Under the pieces are notes generated by a model. That model was not told where the DNA came from. It made no database searches and saw only the letters and a list, made by a program, of their open reading frames with translations. This document shows, piece after piece, positions 49,333-57,507 of a DNA stretch of 64,000 bases (its first letter is position 1; each line of letters opens with the position of its first letter). Source of the stretch: Streptomyces ochraceiscleroticus (GTDB lineage: Bacteria > Actinomycetota > Actinomycetes > Streptomycetales > Streptomycetaceae); assembly GCF_000720485.1 (NCBI RefSeq), contig NZ_JOAX01000013.1, positions 248,001-312,000 of the forward strand. The letters run 5' to 3'. The translations under genes were made by a program, and so were the position numbers.

Positions 49333-49830
49333 GTGTCCGACCACGAGGGCCGCGTCAACTTCAAGCACGGGCAGGAGTTCCTGGCCGCGATCTCCGAGCG
49401 CTGGAACTACCAGATCCTGAGGGAGGTGTTCTTCGGCGTTGGCCGCTTCGGTGAACTCAAGCGAGCTCTGGGAATCTCGGCGAACATCCTCACCGCGCGG
49501 CTCAACAGCCTGACCGAACTGGGCCTGCTCTCCAAGCGCGCCTACCGCTCCGACAAGCCGTGGTACGAGTACGCGCTCACCGACAGCGCCCGCGAGCTCG
49601 TCGTCCCCGCCATCGCGGTCGTCACGCGTTGGGCTGAAGCCCATGCGACCGATACCGATGTCACGCACCACCCGATGATGCACACGACATGCGGCAACGC
49701 GACCAATCCATACCTCGCGTGCAGCAGCTGTCATCAGCCGGTCGAGGCCTCGACCCTGCGCCCGACGGCCGCCCAGGAGGGCGGTGCCGGTCGGCGGGGA
49801 GGGGCGGCTCCCGAGGCGCCGGGCGACTGA
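49333..49830 (+). CDS. HxlR-family transcriptional regulator with C-terminal Cys motif
   Basis: A 165-residue protein from GTG 49333, preceded by GAGGGGAAG. The HxlR winged helix is GQEFLAAISERWNYQILREV, RFGELKRALGISANILTARL, then NSLTELGLLSKRAYR and the wing YEYALTDSARELVVP. The C-terminal extension carries TTCGNATNPYLACSSC, a Cys-rich knuckle that may bind zinc or form a redox switch; the more usual N-terminal Cys of HxlR sensors is missing. The next operon starts 95 bp downstream and has a repeat (49867-49889) that may be its target. Confidence 0.87.
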   Translation: MSDHEGRVNFKHGQEFLAAISERWNYQILREVFFGVGRFGELKRALGISANILTARLNSLTELGLLSKRAYRSDKPWYEYALTDSARELVVPAIAVVTRWAEAHATDTDVTHHPMMHTTCGNATNPYLACSSCHQPVEASTLRPTAAQEGGAGRRGGAAPEAPGD

Positions 49831-49866
49831 GTGCCTCGATCCGGGACCATGTAATAGCGTTTTGCA

Positions 49867-49889
49867 ACTAGTAGCGTTACGGTACTAGT
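49867..49889. promoter_or_regulatory. Inverted repeat ACTAGTA-N9-TACTAGT, likely HxlR site
   Basis: A perfect 7-bp inverted repeat with a 9-base spacer lies just upstream of the hydrolase/NTF2-like operon. Its TAGTA core also occurs in the promoter of the HxlR gene at about 49263-49290, consistent with one regulator acting at both. Confidence 0.7.
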
Positions 49890-49925
49890 GGCTGAACGTC
49901 TCCCTGGTCACGGAGAGGACCGATC

Positions 49926-50774
49926 ATGACCACGAACTGGCTCGAAGGGGTTACCGAGAAGCTGATCCCCACCTCGCTGGGCCTGATCAACGTGCGCGTC
50001 GGCGGCCGTTGTGACGGCCCCGTCATGGTGTGCTGGCCGAGCCTGATGATGGACGGCACCATGTGGCAGCACCAGTACGAGCACTTCGCCCCGACCTACC
50101 GCGTCGTGCTGATCGACAGCCCCGGACACGGCAGGTCCGACGCGCTGCGCAAGATCATCGACCTCAAGGAATGCTCCGACGCGCTCGTCGAGATCCTCGA
50201 CGCCCTCGACATCGACAAGTGCGTCCTGGTGGGCAACAGTTGGGGCGGCATGCTCGCCGGCGTCTTCCCGGCCTACTACCCGCAGCGGACCGCGGCGGCG
50301 GTCGGTATCAACTGCACCGCCTCCCTGCCCACGACGGTCGAGAGCGTCTGGGCCAGCGCGCTGTCCACCTTCCTGTCGCTGCACGCGAAGATGCCGCCGC
50401 TGGCCGCGAAGGCGGCCAAGGCGGCCTTCGCCGGCCCCACCGCCGAGGCCACCAACCCGGAATTCGTGGAGTTCACCGAGTTCGTTCTGCGGGACGACCC
50501 GAAGTCGGTGGCGTGGGCGCTGCGCAGCATCCTCATAGGACGCAAGGACGAGCACCGCCGCCTGAACACCATCAGGAACGTGCCCGTCCTGATCATCGCC
50601 GGTGAGGAGGACAGCCAGTTCCCGGTGCACGTGGTGCGGAAGATGGCGGACGCCATCGAGGGCAGCACCTTCCGTGTGCTCCAGCACACCGCGCACCTCG
50701 CCGCTCGCGAGAACCCTGAAGGTGTCAACGCCGAGATCGACGCCTTCCTCGCCTCCGTGCCCGCAGCAGCCTGA
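49926..50774 (+). CDS. Alpha/beta hydrolase
   Basis: A 282-residue protein (MTTNWLEGVTEKLIPTSLGL). The fold is complete: VMVCWPSLMMDGTMWQHQYE (oxyanion region), VLIDSPGHGRSDALRK, nucleophile GNSWGGMLAGVF, VPVLIIAGEEDSQFP with the acid, and QHTAHLAARENPE with the final His. It resembles lactonase/esterase members such as 3-oxoadipate enol-lactonase. It is followed 17 bp later by an NTF2-like gene on the same strand, and both probably respond to the upstream HxlR regulator. Confidence 0.88.
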   Translation: MTTNWLEGVTEKLIPTSLGLINVRVGGRCDGPVMVCWPSLMMDGTMWQHQYEHFAPTYRVVLIDSPGHGRSDALRKIIDLKECSDALVEILDALDIDKCVLVGNSWGGMLAGVFPAYYPQRTAAAVGINCTASLPTTVESVWASALSTFLSLHAKMPPLAAKAAKAAFAGPTAEATNPEFVEFTEFVLRDDPKSVAWALRSILIGRKDEHRRLNTIRNVPVLIIAGEEDSQFPVHVVRKMADAIEGSTFRVLQHTAHLAARENPEGVNAEIDAFLASVPAAA

Positions 50775-50790
50775 TCAGGAGACCAACACC

Positions 50791-51189
50791 ATGGCAGACA
50801 CCGCGCACGCGACGGCCGTACCCGACTGGGTCCTGAAGTTCATGGACGCCATCGACACCCTGGAGTTCGGTGAGGGCTTCGCGCCGCTGACCGAGGACAC
50901 CGACATGTTCTTCGGCACCGAGCACATCCACGGCGTCGAGGCCATCAAAGCGTTCTTCGTCAAGATCGACGAGCCACTGAACATCACCCACAAGGTCCTG
51001 GAGTACTGGACCGCGGGCGACGGCGTCCGCCTGCTGCGCGGCGAGGCCACCATGGCCAAGAAGAGCGCGCCGGACCAGGTGGTGCGCGCCCCGTTCATGC
51101 ACATCTTCTCTCTCGACCAGGAAGAGCCGGTCCGCGTCCGTACACTCCGCATCACTGCGGGCCCGCTTCAGACCGACGCCGTGATGTGA
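50791..51189 (+). CDS. NTF2-like (SnoaL-type) protein
   Basis: A 132-residue protein from ATG 50791, with CAGGAG upstream. The cone-shaped NTF2 fold is shown by WVLKFMDAIDTLEFGEGFAP, the TDMFFGTEHIHGVEAIKAFF block, then the strands ITHKVLEYWTAGDGVRLLRG and PFMHIFSLDQEEPVRVRTLR. Members are small-molecule binders or isomerases. It is the second gene of the hydrolase operon and a strong terminator follows. Confidence 0.83.
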   Translation: MADTAHATAVPDWVLKFMDAIDTLEFGEGFAPLTEDTDMFFGTEHIHGVEAIKAFFVKIDEPLNITHKVLEYWTAGDGVRLLRGEATMAKKSAPDQVVRAPFMHIFSLDQEEPVRVRTLRITAGPLQTDAVM

Positions 51190-51230
51190 CCACGCCCCGG
51201 TGCCCGCTGCGAGTGCCCGGGCCCCGGAAC

Positions 51231-51264
51231 CGAGGACGGACAGGGCGAGCACTGTCCGTCCTCG
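51231..51264 (+). terminator. Hairpin terminator after the hydrolase/NTF2 operon
   Basis: CGAGGACGGACAG pairs perfectly with CTGTCCGTCCTCG around an 8-base loop, 42 bp after the stop codon. Confidence 0.88.
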
Positions 51265-51454
51265 CTGCTGCGGGGGGACCGGTCAACGGCCCCCCCAGGA
51301 ACAACGACGCGAGGCGCCCATAGGGGCCCGCTGGCCGAGGGCCGCTTCGGCATGGCCGCCCCTGCGGTCTTCGATTCTTGCCGGGCGCGGAACGCGCCCC
51401 TCGACGCGTCCGGCCGACCCGCTGGCGGCTCCGCAGTGGGCCTGCTGCCGGTGT

Positions 51455-51734
51455 GTCGCACCTGATCGGTTGCGACCTCCTGGCCAGGGAGGCGGTGGAC
51501 GCTTCCGGTGAATTCCTGCGCGCCCGCCCCGCGACGGACGTGGGTCTGGCCGAGCTCATTGAGCACCACATCGCAGCCCGTCCGGGCCTTCCAGCGGAGC
51601 GACTGCGACAGGAATGGGCTGAGGCCTTCGTGGCGTTGCTGACGGCTTTCAGGTCCTCACGTCGGGAGCAGCGGGTTCCCTGGTTCGGGGCGCCGATGAG
51701 CCCGGCGACTGGTGCGCGGCGCTGCGCATCGTAG
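51455..51734 (+). pseudogene. Truncated maleylpyruvate isomerase-like (DinB-fold) gene
   Basis: The frame reads VSHLIGCDLLAREAVDASGE, LAELIEHHIAARPGLPAERL and VPWFGAPMSPATGARR, then stops. This is the central part of actinobacterial mycothiol-dependent maleylpyruvate isomerase/TIGR03084 proteins, whose hallmark is VPWFGPPMS. The His metal ligands of the start and the C-terminal domain are missing. It is a fragment without a start. Confidence 0.7.
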
Positions 51735-51799
51735 GGAATAGCGCAGGGTCGGAATACTGCCTCTTCATCAGCCCGGCACCCCAGACCCTGCCCGCCAAG

Positions 51800-51954
51800 T
51801 CACCGCCGGCCTCGCCGTCATCGGCTGGGGCATCGCCTCCATCCTCGCCCTGCACGGCCCGAGCCTGCGCCCACGCGTCACCAACAACGCCACGGTCAAC
51901 AACACCCTGGAAGAAGCCACCTCGTCACAGCCGGAGGTGGCAACAGGCAGATAG
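51800..51954 (+). pseudogene. C-terminal relic with one membrane segment
   Basis: The frame VTAGLAVIGWGIASILALHG, then PSLRPRVTNNATVNNTLEEA ends at a TAG (51952-51954). One hydrophobic helix followed by a polar tail is protein-like, but the frame has no start and its upstream part lacks coherence. It is probably the end of a lost membrane protein. Confidence 0.4.
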
Positions 51955-52177
51955 CGCGGCTGACAGGAACGCAGTGCTCCCGCGGCCCAGTCCACGGCTC
52001 AGGCGTGGGGGGCCTTGGACGGGGCGGCGGCGGACGCGTAGGCGTGTGGAGCGCCGCCGCCCGGATTCAAGAACTGCGCCGTCGACGTCGCGCTGGCACT
52101 GGGCCTGACGTCTGGCGGCGGTTCGACGGTGGCACTGAAACACCGAGAAACCGCACGGCTTCTGACGCCCCGCGATC

Positions 52178-52618
52178 TCAGCGCAGTTGCTGGGCCAGTC
52201 CGACGATGATGCCTTCCGGGCCGCGGATGTAGCAGAGCAGATAGCTGTCCTCGAACCGGGCGATCTCGCCGACGAGCACGGCGCCGTGAGGGCGCAGGCG
52301 GGCAACGGTGTCCTCGATGTCGTCGACGGCGAACATGATGCGGTGTGTGCCCAGGATGTTGTGCGGCCGGTTGCGCGGCCCGGCGCCTCTCACCGAGGGG
52401 CTGCGGTACTTCGCCAGCTCGATCCGGCTGTGCCCGTCCGGGGTCCGGACCATCGCGATGTCACAGCGGACGCCGTCGAGTCCGGTGCACTGGTCGGCGA
52501 CGGGGCCCTCGACCTCCGCCCTGCCCTCCAGCTCCATACCGAGTTCCACGAAGAACGCGATGGCGGCATCCAAGTCCTCGACGACGATGCCGACGTTGTC
52601 CATTCGCTGAATCGCCAT
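52178..52618 (-). CDS. VOC-family (glyoxalase/bleomycin-resistance fold) protein
   Basis: A 146-residue protein from ATG 52618, preceded by AGAAGGAG. The two beta-alpha-beta-beta-beta repeats of the vicinal oxygen chelate fold are present: RMDNVGIVVEDLDAAIAFFV, then RCDIAMVRTPDGHSRIELAK, and HNILGTHRIMFAVDDIEDTV, then GPEGIIVGLAQQL. Candidate metal ligands are a Glu in RIELAKY, His in GTHRIMF and Glu in GPEGII. It could be a glyoxalase-like isomerase or dioxygenase; the substrate cannot be told. Confidence 0.87.
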   Translation of the reverse strand: MAIQRMDNVGIVVEDLDAAIAFFVELGMELEGRAEVEGPVADQCTGLDGVRCDIAMVRTPDGHSRIELAKYRSPSVRGAGPRNRPHNILGTHRIMFAVDDIEDTVARLRPHGAVLVGEIARFEDSYLLCYIRGPEGIIVGLAQQLR

Positions 52619-52950
52619 GCTGGTTTCTCCTTCTTCATGCGGCCGGTGGCGGCCGCCCACGTCTCTGGGACGGAGCCGGCGGCACGTTCTCGACATCCTC
52701 GGACCGCCGAACTCCGAAAACCCGGATTGCGTCTCAGCACCGGCCCCCGATGGAGGCAGAAAGTCCCCGGCCCGCTGACGCACGCCAGCCCGGCACTTGC
52801 ACTCACGGCGGCGCCCCTGACGACGAGGATCTGCTGGGCGTGCGGGGATCGCTTGGAGCGGGCTGTCTGCAGGTCTGGTGACACGGCAAGATCTACGGGA
52901 AGGCCGGGGCAGAGGGGCGGGGTGACGAAGCCGAAGAAGAAGCGGGGCGG

Positions 52951-54022
52951 GTGAATCCCCTACGTGAGGGACGCGCGGGGGACAGGTACGACCGATCCGC
53001 GATCGACGTCAAACCGCACCCGCCCTACCTGGAGCCGCTCACGTGCTGGGAGTGCGGAGTCGACGTCCACGGCCGGCACGGCAACGCCGATGGCCCGGAC
53101 TCCACCTCATCGCACTACGCCAAGAACCCCGGCAAGAACCACGGCCCGCGCTTCCCGTACGACCTGGAGCACCGCGGCAAGGAGCTCGTGAACTCCTCGG
53201 GCAGCACGGTGGTCCGCGAGGCCGGGCAGTGGCGGCTGTTCTGCCCGCCCCTCCAACGCCCCGGCACCCGCGGCGCCGGCAAGACGGTTCCTGGCCCGCC
53301 GGCCGCCGGCCGCGCGTCCGGAACGGGCAGGACAAAGACCAGCGAGAAGGCGGGACAGGCGATCGCGTCGGCGCGGCGGATCGTCCGACTCCTGGATGCC
53401 TTCGGCCAGGATCCGGAGGTCGTCGCCGAGTTCGCGGCCACCGTTCCTGGGGGCCCGGACAACATCGCCTGGCCGGAGTTCTGCCGCGGCCGCGCCGATG
53501 TCCACCAGCTCGCCCAGGACCTCATCGACGGCATCGCCGATCCGATCCCGCACGCCGTATGGGGCCGGTGTCGACCGCGGACGCCGTCGACCGCAAAGCC
53601 GGCCGCAGCTACGTGGTCGAGTACGTCGCCCGCCACCCCGTCTTCGTCGGCGGCCGCCGCCTGCCGCTGCAGGTGACCCTACGCAGCGACAACGCGGACT
53701 GGATCGGCGCCGCCACCCGCTCGGGACAGTGCCTCGGCTACGGCTACTGGACGCTCTTCCCGGAGCCCGAGAAAGTCCGGAAGCACATCGAACTCCAGCT
53801 GTGGGTCAAGGAACCGTGGCAGGTGGCCCGATGGGACACCGACGGCACCACCCAGACCTTCCCCGCCCCACCGCCGTACCCCCTCCCGACGCCCTCACCG
53901 CGGAATACCCAGCCCGAACCGTCACCTCCAGCAGCAAAAAGGCGAACAGCGATCCCGCGGACGGCCTTGCCGACGTTGTCCTATACAGCGATCAAGTCGC
54001 GTATCCCAATGAGCGGTTGTAA
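52951..54022 (+). pseudogene. Long conserved hypothetical gene with two frameshifts
   Basis: From GTG 52951 (or a start just upstream) the frame reads YLEPLTCWECGVDVHGRHGN, HYAKNPGKNHGPRFPYDLEH and VVAEFAATVPGGPDNIAWPE up to about 53560 (PIPHAVWG). The continuation, STADAVDRKAGRSYVVEYVA, LQVTLRSDNADWIGAATRSG and LQLWVKEPWQVARWDTDGTT, is in a second frame. The end, TAEYPARTVTSSSKKANSDP to NERL, is in a third, stopping at 54022. Both breaks can be repaired by adding one base in G/C-rich runs (near 53565 and 53890). The protein has a CxxC near its start and is not of known function. It may be a pseudogene or an assembly artefact. Confidence 0.7.
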
Positions 54023-54156
54023 CCGTCACGGGCTCCGGGCGGCCAAGTTTTTTCAGCCATCGAGCGGCGACAAGCTAACAGTCATACTCGGAGTCCTCGG
54101 ACTCACCGATCCTACGAATGACCGGCGCGGGCCCGCGCCGGAACGGTAGGACAAGC

Positions 54157-54954
54157 TCAGGTGACTTCGGTGCGGGTGGTGCCCATCTTCAGCCCGTCGA
54201 TCCAGTTGATGGAGGCGGTGCTGTCGTCGGTTCCCCAGTAGGTGCCCCAGCGGGGCTTGTTGCCCTTGTCGTCCCAAGTGCGGGCCTCTTGGCGGGAGGC
54301 GATCTGCTTGCCGTCCAGGTAGATGGACAGGGTGCCGGAGGAGCTGGAGCTGGTGGCGATGCCCAGCTGGATCGAATGCCACTGGCCGGCCGACCACGGG
54401 GCGGTGCCGATCGGAATCCACTCCTCTCCCGGCGCCACGTACCAGACCTTCAGCTTTCCGTCCTCGACCTTCATCAAGACCGGGTAGTTCTGGCTGTTCT
54501 CGTCGTTGGTGCCGTTGGACTTCCACTGGAAGACGGTCTGCGCGTCGCCGGTTTTGGTCATCGAGTCCCAGCCGAACCAGTAGGTCTTGCCGTTGGTGAA
54601 GGGGTATTCCCCGCCGCCGGTCTTGACGTTGTGGGCCTCACAGCGCGGTACGCCGATGGGTTTGTTGAACTTGAAGATCTTGCCGCGCCGGGTGCCCCAG
54701 TCATCGACGGTGACGCTACCCGGGGCGTCGCACAGGGTGGTGCCGAAGACCCCCAGGCCGTGTGAGGCGTCGCCGTCCCACAGCAGCGAACGGGCCCCGG
54801 TAGCGGCGGCGTTGCTGTGGGAAGGGCTGGGGGAGGGGGGATGCGACATGGTGCGGGGAGGAGCGGTGGTGCCCAGGGAGGACGAGGCACCCCAGGCGAT
54901 CGCGAACACCGCGGCGGCGCCGACGGGTATGAGGTACTTGGGCAGGCGAGACAA
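54157..54954 (-). CDS. Secreted heparin-lyase/polysaccharide-lyase-like protein
   Basis: A 265-residue protein from TTG 54954, preceded by AGGAGG at five bases. A signal peptide is clear (MSRLPKYLIPVGAAAVFAIA, ending near GASSS) and is followed by a Pro/Ser linker. The rest is a jelly-roll lyase domain: GDASHGLGVFGTTLCDAPGS, GGGEYPFTNGKTYWFGWDSM, WKSNGTNDENSQNYPVLMKV, APWSAGQWHSIQLGIATSSS and LSIYLDGKQIASRQ. This matches the heparin lyase I/polysaccharide lyase_20-type family, which cleaves uronic-acid polysaccharides outside the cell. Catalytic residues cannot be assigned with certainty. Confidence 0.82.
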   Translation of the reverse strand: MSRLPKYLIPVGAAAVFAIAWGASSSLGTTAPPRTMSHPPSPSPSHSNAAATGARSLLWDGDASHGLGVFGTTLCDAPGSVTVDDWGTRRGKIFKFNKPIGVPRCEAHNVKTGGGEYPFTNGKTYWFGWDSMTKTGDAQTVFQWKSNGTNDENSQNYPVLMKVEDGKLKVWYVAPGEEWIPIGTAPWSAGQWHSIQLGIATSSSSSGTLSIYLDGKQIASRQEARTWDDKGNKPRWGTYWGTDDSTASINWIDGLKMGTTRTEVT

Positions 54955-55226
54955 CGAGACCTCCTGGACAGACGGGGTGGGGGGAGCGAGCAGACGGGCC
55001 CTGTACGCCGTGATGAGCGAGGGTCCGGTCTGGTGTCGCTGTTGCCATCGGGTCGGACGTCACCCTAAATCGCCTGCATGGCGTGTGCGCAACGTGAACG
55101 CCGAAGTTTGGTGCATCCTCCGGCGGCGGCTGCCTCACTTCGCTGCTTCTGACGAACGCGCCACGCATTTCGCAACGAGCAGGTGCTTGCGCTGGGCGAG
55201 CTCGCGATGGCCCCGGCCCGCCCCGC

Positions 55227-55367
55227 GCCGCGCACCTCGACCTCGACGCGCCCCGCGCGGTGGTCCGCTGGGGCGGGTGGCGCTGGAAGCTGGTCGCGAT
55301 CGTGGACAACCTCGCCGCTGCCCAGGACCTGGTGCGCCCCGAAAAGCCTGGACTGCAGCCCTGGTAA
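55227..55367 (+). pseudogene. C-terminal fragment of a ParE-like/toxin-type partner
   Basis: The frame HLDLDAPRAVVRWGGWRWKL, then VAIVDNLAAAQDLVRPEKPG ends at a TAA (55365-55367). The compact basic sequence is of the size and type found next to DUF6247 proteins in putative toxin-antitoxin-like pairs. The N-terminal half is lost. The link to a toxin family is a guess based on position. Confidence 0.4.
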
Positions 55368-55441
55368 CGCCGTTCCGGGGCTGTTCTCGCAACCGTGCCG
55401 CGGCCGCGTACCGTGACGGTGAGACCCGCCTGGAGGACGTC

Positions 55442-55763
55442 ATGAGCGCATCTCCCGAGCATGCCCCGCCTCGCCGCGGGCCAGGCGGCCGCCGCGCAGC
55501 TGCTCGCGCGGATCCGCGCCGATCGCCGCGCCGGCCGCTGGGTGCCGGCCTTCGAGCGGGACTGGGGCAAGGCGCTGGAGGACTCCCGGCACAGCTACCG
55601 CCTGGCCCGCTGTATGACGTCGTCCGCGAATGGCAGGTCCGCCTCGACACCGCCCCGGCCGTGGACGCCTTCCTCGACTCCGGCATGGACGACTGCGACT
55701 TCGTCCCCTCGAAGACGTCCTCGGGTCTCGCCGCTGGTGTGTTCAGCCGACTGACAAGGTGAA
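55442..55763 (+). pseudogene. Frameshifted DUF6247 protein gene
   Basis: The expected protein is spread over three frames: MSASPEHAP at 55442, LAAGQAAAAQLLARIRADRR then AGRWVPAFERDWGKALEDSR from 55470, and LYDVVREWQVRLDTAPAVDA then FLDSGMDDCDFVP from about 55610. This is the DUF6247 pattern, often part of two-gene modules with small toxins. At least two frameshifts make it non-functional unless they are sequencing errors. Confidence 0.75.
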
Positions 55764-55853
55764 GCGCAGCTTCTCCTTCGAGCGGGCGCCCAGGCGGTCG
55801 TAGAAACGGATCGTGTCGGTGTTCCAGGGCGGGGTCGGGCGCTGCGCGCACTC
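55743..55853 (-). pseudogene. C-terminal fragment of a GNAT acetyltransferase
   Basis: On the minus strand the sequence RPTPPWNTDTIRFYDRLGAR, then SKEKLRFTLSVG-stop matches the last beta strand and helix of GNAT N-acetyltransferases (WNxxAIRFYExLGA). The acetyl-CoA loop is absent. It is a fragment. Confidence 0.7.
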
Positions 55854-56283
55854 ACTGTTGCCATCACTTCCTTGGCCTGGTGAAAACGGCTCGCCTCCGT
55901 TTCACGCGTGAGGTCCGTCGGGTAGTGGCGGACCGAGTGGAGAAGCGTGGTTGAGCGCTGCCCAGCTTTGCTCGCTGCGGTTGGTGACAGAGCCGCCCGG
56001 GGCGGGAATCACCGGACGTGGCCCGCCCTGCCGGGCCGCGTGTCGGTCCGCCTCCGGTCCCGGATTGCGGGAAGATGCCTCCTCCGCCCGCATCCGGATG
56101 CACGCGCCGGTCGGAAGATCATCAGCGTACGCGCAGGAAAGCCAGGCGTGCGAGAAGCGGGCACACAGAGCGCACGTACGAGAAGCGGGCACACAGAGAG
56201 TGCACGTACGAGAACCGGGTGCGCGGAGAGCGGCGGTCCGGTGGGCGCGCTGAGGGGCCGGTGGCCATGGCGAGGGAGGAACA
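55854..56283. other. Upstream region of the crtYTU arm
   Basis: No gene is seen. This region must hold the promoter for crtY-crtT-crtU; its most striking content is the tandem repeats at 56146-56230 directly before the crtY start. Confidence 0.5.
56146..56230. repeat. Three imperfect ~28-bp tandem repeats upstream of crtY
   Basis: Successive units share the core CGTACGAGAAGCGGGCACAC: GCGTGCGAGAAGCGGGCACA, CACGTACGAGAAGCGGGCAC and CACGTACGAGAACCGGGTGC, each followed by AGAG. The spacing is close to 28 bp, about 2.7 helical turns, so successive units need not face the same side of the DNA. They end about 50 bp before the crtY start. Confidence 0.75.
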
Positions 56284-57507
56284 GTGGTGCGGGATGCGGA
56301 CGTCGTGATCGTGGGTGCGGGTGCGGCCGGTCTGTCGCTCGCCCACTGGCTGTCCGCGGGCCCGGCGCACCGCCGTCCCACCGTGCTCCTCGTCGAGGCT
56401 CCGTACGGGCCGCTGCGGCCGCCGGAGCGCACCTGGTGTTTCTGGCAGGCCCCCGGCGGCCCGTACGACACGGCCCTGACCGCTTCCTGGGAGCGGTTGC
56501 GCGTTCGGTCCCCGGACGGCACGGAGATGGTCGGACGGCCCGCGCCGCTGCGTTACAACATGCTCCGCTCCGGTGACTTCGAGCGGCTGGTCGGCGACCG
56601 GCTGGCCGGTATGGAGGGCTTCCGGACGATCCGGGCCGAGGTGACGGCCGTACGGGACGCACCCGGTGGCGCCGAGGTGCACGGGCGCGACGCCGCAGGC
56701 CACCCGGTCGGCCTGCGGGCCCGATGGGTGTTCGACTCCCGGCCGCCGCGCCGGCTGCCGCCGGCCCGCACCTGCCTGCTGCAGCACTTCCGCGGCTGGT
56801 TCGTCCGCACCGAGCGTCCGGCGTTCCTCCCGGGGACCGCCGACCTGATGGACTTCCGCACCCCGCAGCCCCCACACGGCCTGTCCTTCGGGTACGTCCT
56901 GCCGCTGAGTGCGCACGAAGCGCTCGTGGAGTACACGGAGTTCACCCGAGAGGTGCTCGACGACGTCGGGTACGAGCGGGCGCTGCGGCACTACACCGCG
57001 GACGTGCTGGGCCTTGGTGCCCTGGACGTCACCGCCACCGAGCAGGGCGTGATCCCGATGACCGACGCGCGCTTCCCGCGCCGCGCGGGCCGCTCGGTGT
57101 TCCGCATCGGTACGGCCGGCGGCGCCACCCGGCCCGCCACCGGCTACACCTTCTCCGGGGTGCAGCGCCAGACCCGGGCCGTGGCCGCCCGCCTGCTGGC
57201 CGGGCGGGTACCGCTGCCGCCGTGCCCGCACCGTACCCGGTCCCGGGCGATGGACGCGGTGCTGCTGCGAGCTCTGGACAGCGGGCGGGTCGACGGCGCG
57301 GACTTCTTCACCGGCCTGTTCCGCGAGGTGCCCATGGAACGGTTGCTGCGCTTCCTCGACGGCCGCTCCCGCCTGGGCGAAGACCTCCGCATCGGTCTGC
57401 ACACCCCCGTCGGCCCGATGCTCCGCACCGTCGCCGAACTCCCGCGCCTGCCACGCCGCGACCCGCAGCCGGGCCCGCCCGCGGACACCCGCCCGGCACC
57501 GCCGTGA
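56284..57507 (+). CDS. crtY: Lycopene beta-cyclase
   Basis: A 407-residue protein from GTG 56284, preceded by AGGGAGGAA. It is a flavoprotein of the CrtY/CrtL type: the dinucleotide site DVVIVGAGAAGLSLAHWLS at the start, LLVEAPYGPLRPPERTWCFW typical of lycopene cyclases, PLRYNMLRSGDFERLV, FDSRPPRRLPPART, and the C-terminal FRIGTAGGATRPATGYTFSG with the conserved GGxTxPxTGY motif. It closes beta-ionone rings on lycopene to make beta-carotene at the membrane. It is the first gene of a three-gene arm (crtY-crtT-crtU) with GTGA and ATGA overlaps, so the three are co-translated. Confidence 0.95.
   Translation: MVRDADVVIVGAGAAGLSLAHWLSAGPAHRRPTVLLVEAPYGPLRPPERTWCFWQAPGGPYDTALTASWERLRVRSPDGTEMVGRPAPLRYNMLRSGDFERLVGDRLAGMEGFRTIRAEVTAVRDAPGGAEVHGRDAAGHPVGLRARWVFDSRPPRRLPPARTCLLQHFRGWFVRTERPAFLPGTADLMDFRTPQPPHGLSFGYVLPLSAHEALVEYTEFTREVLDDVGYERALRHYTADVLGLGALDVTATEQGVIPMTDARFPRRAGRSVFRIGTAGGATRPATGYTFSGVQRQTRAVAARLLAGRVPLPPCPHRTRSRAMDAVLLRALDSGRVDGADFFTGLFREVPMERLLRFLDGRSRLGEDLRIGLHTPVGPMLRTVAELPRLPRRDPQPGPPADTRPAPP

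Noticed and set aside
56146..56230. Tandem repeats considered as a CRISPR array
   Set aside because: Units are imperfect, directly adjoining with no spacers, and there are no cas genes in the window.
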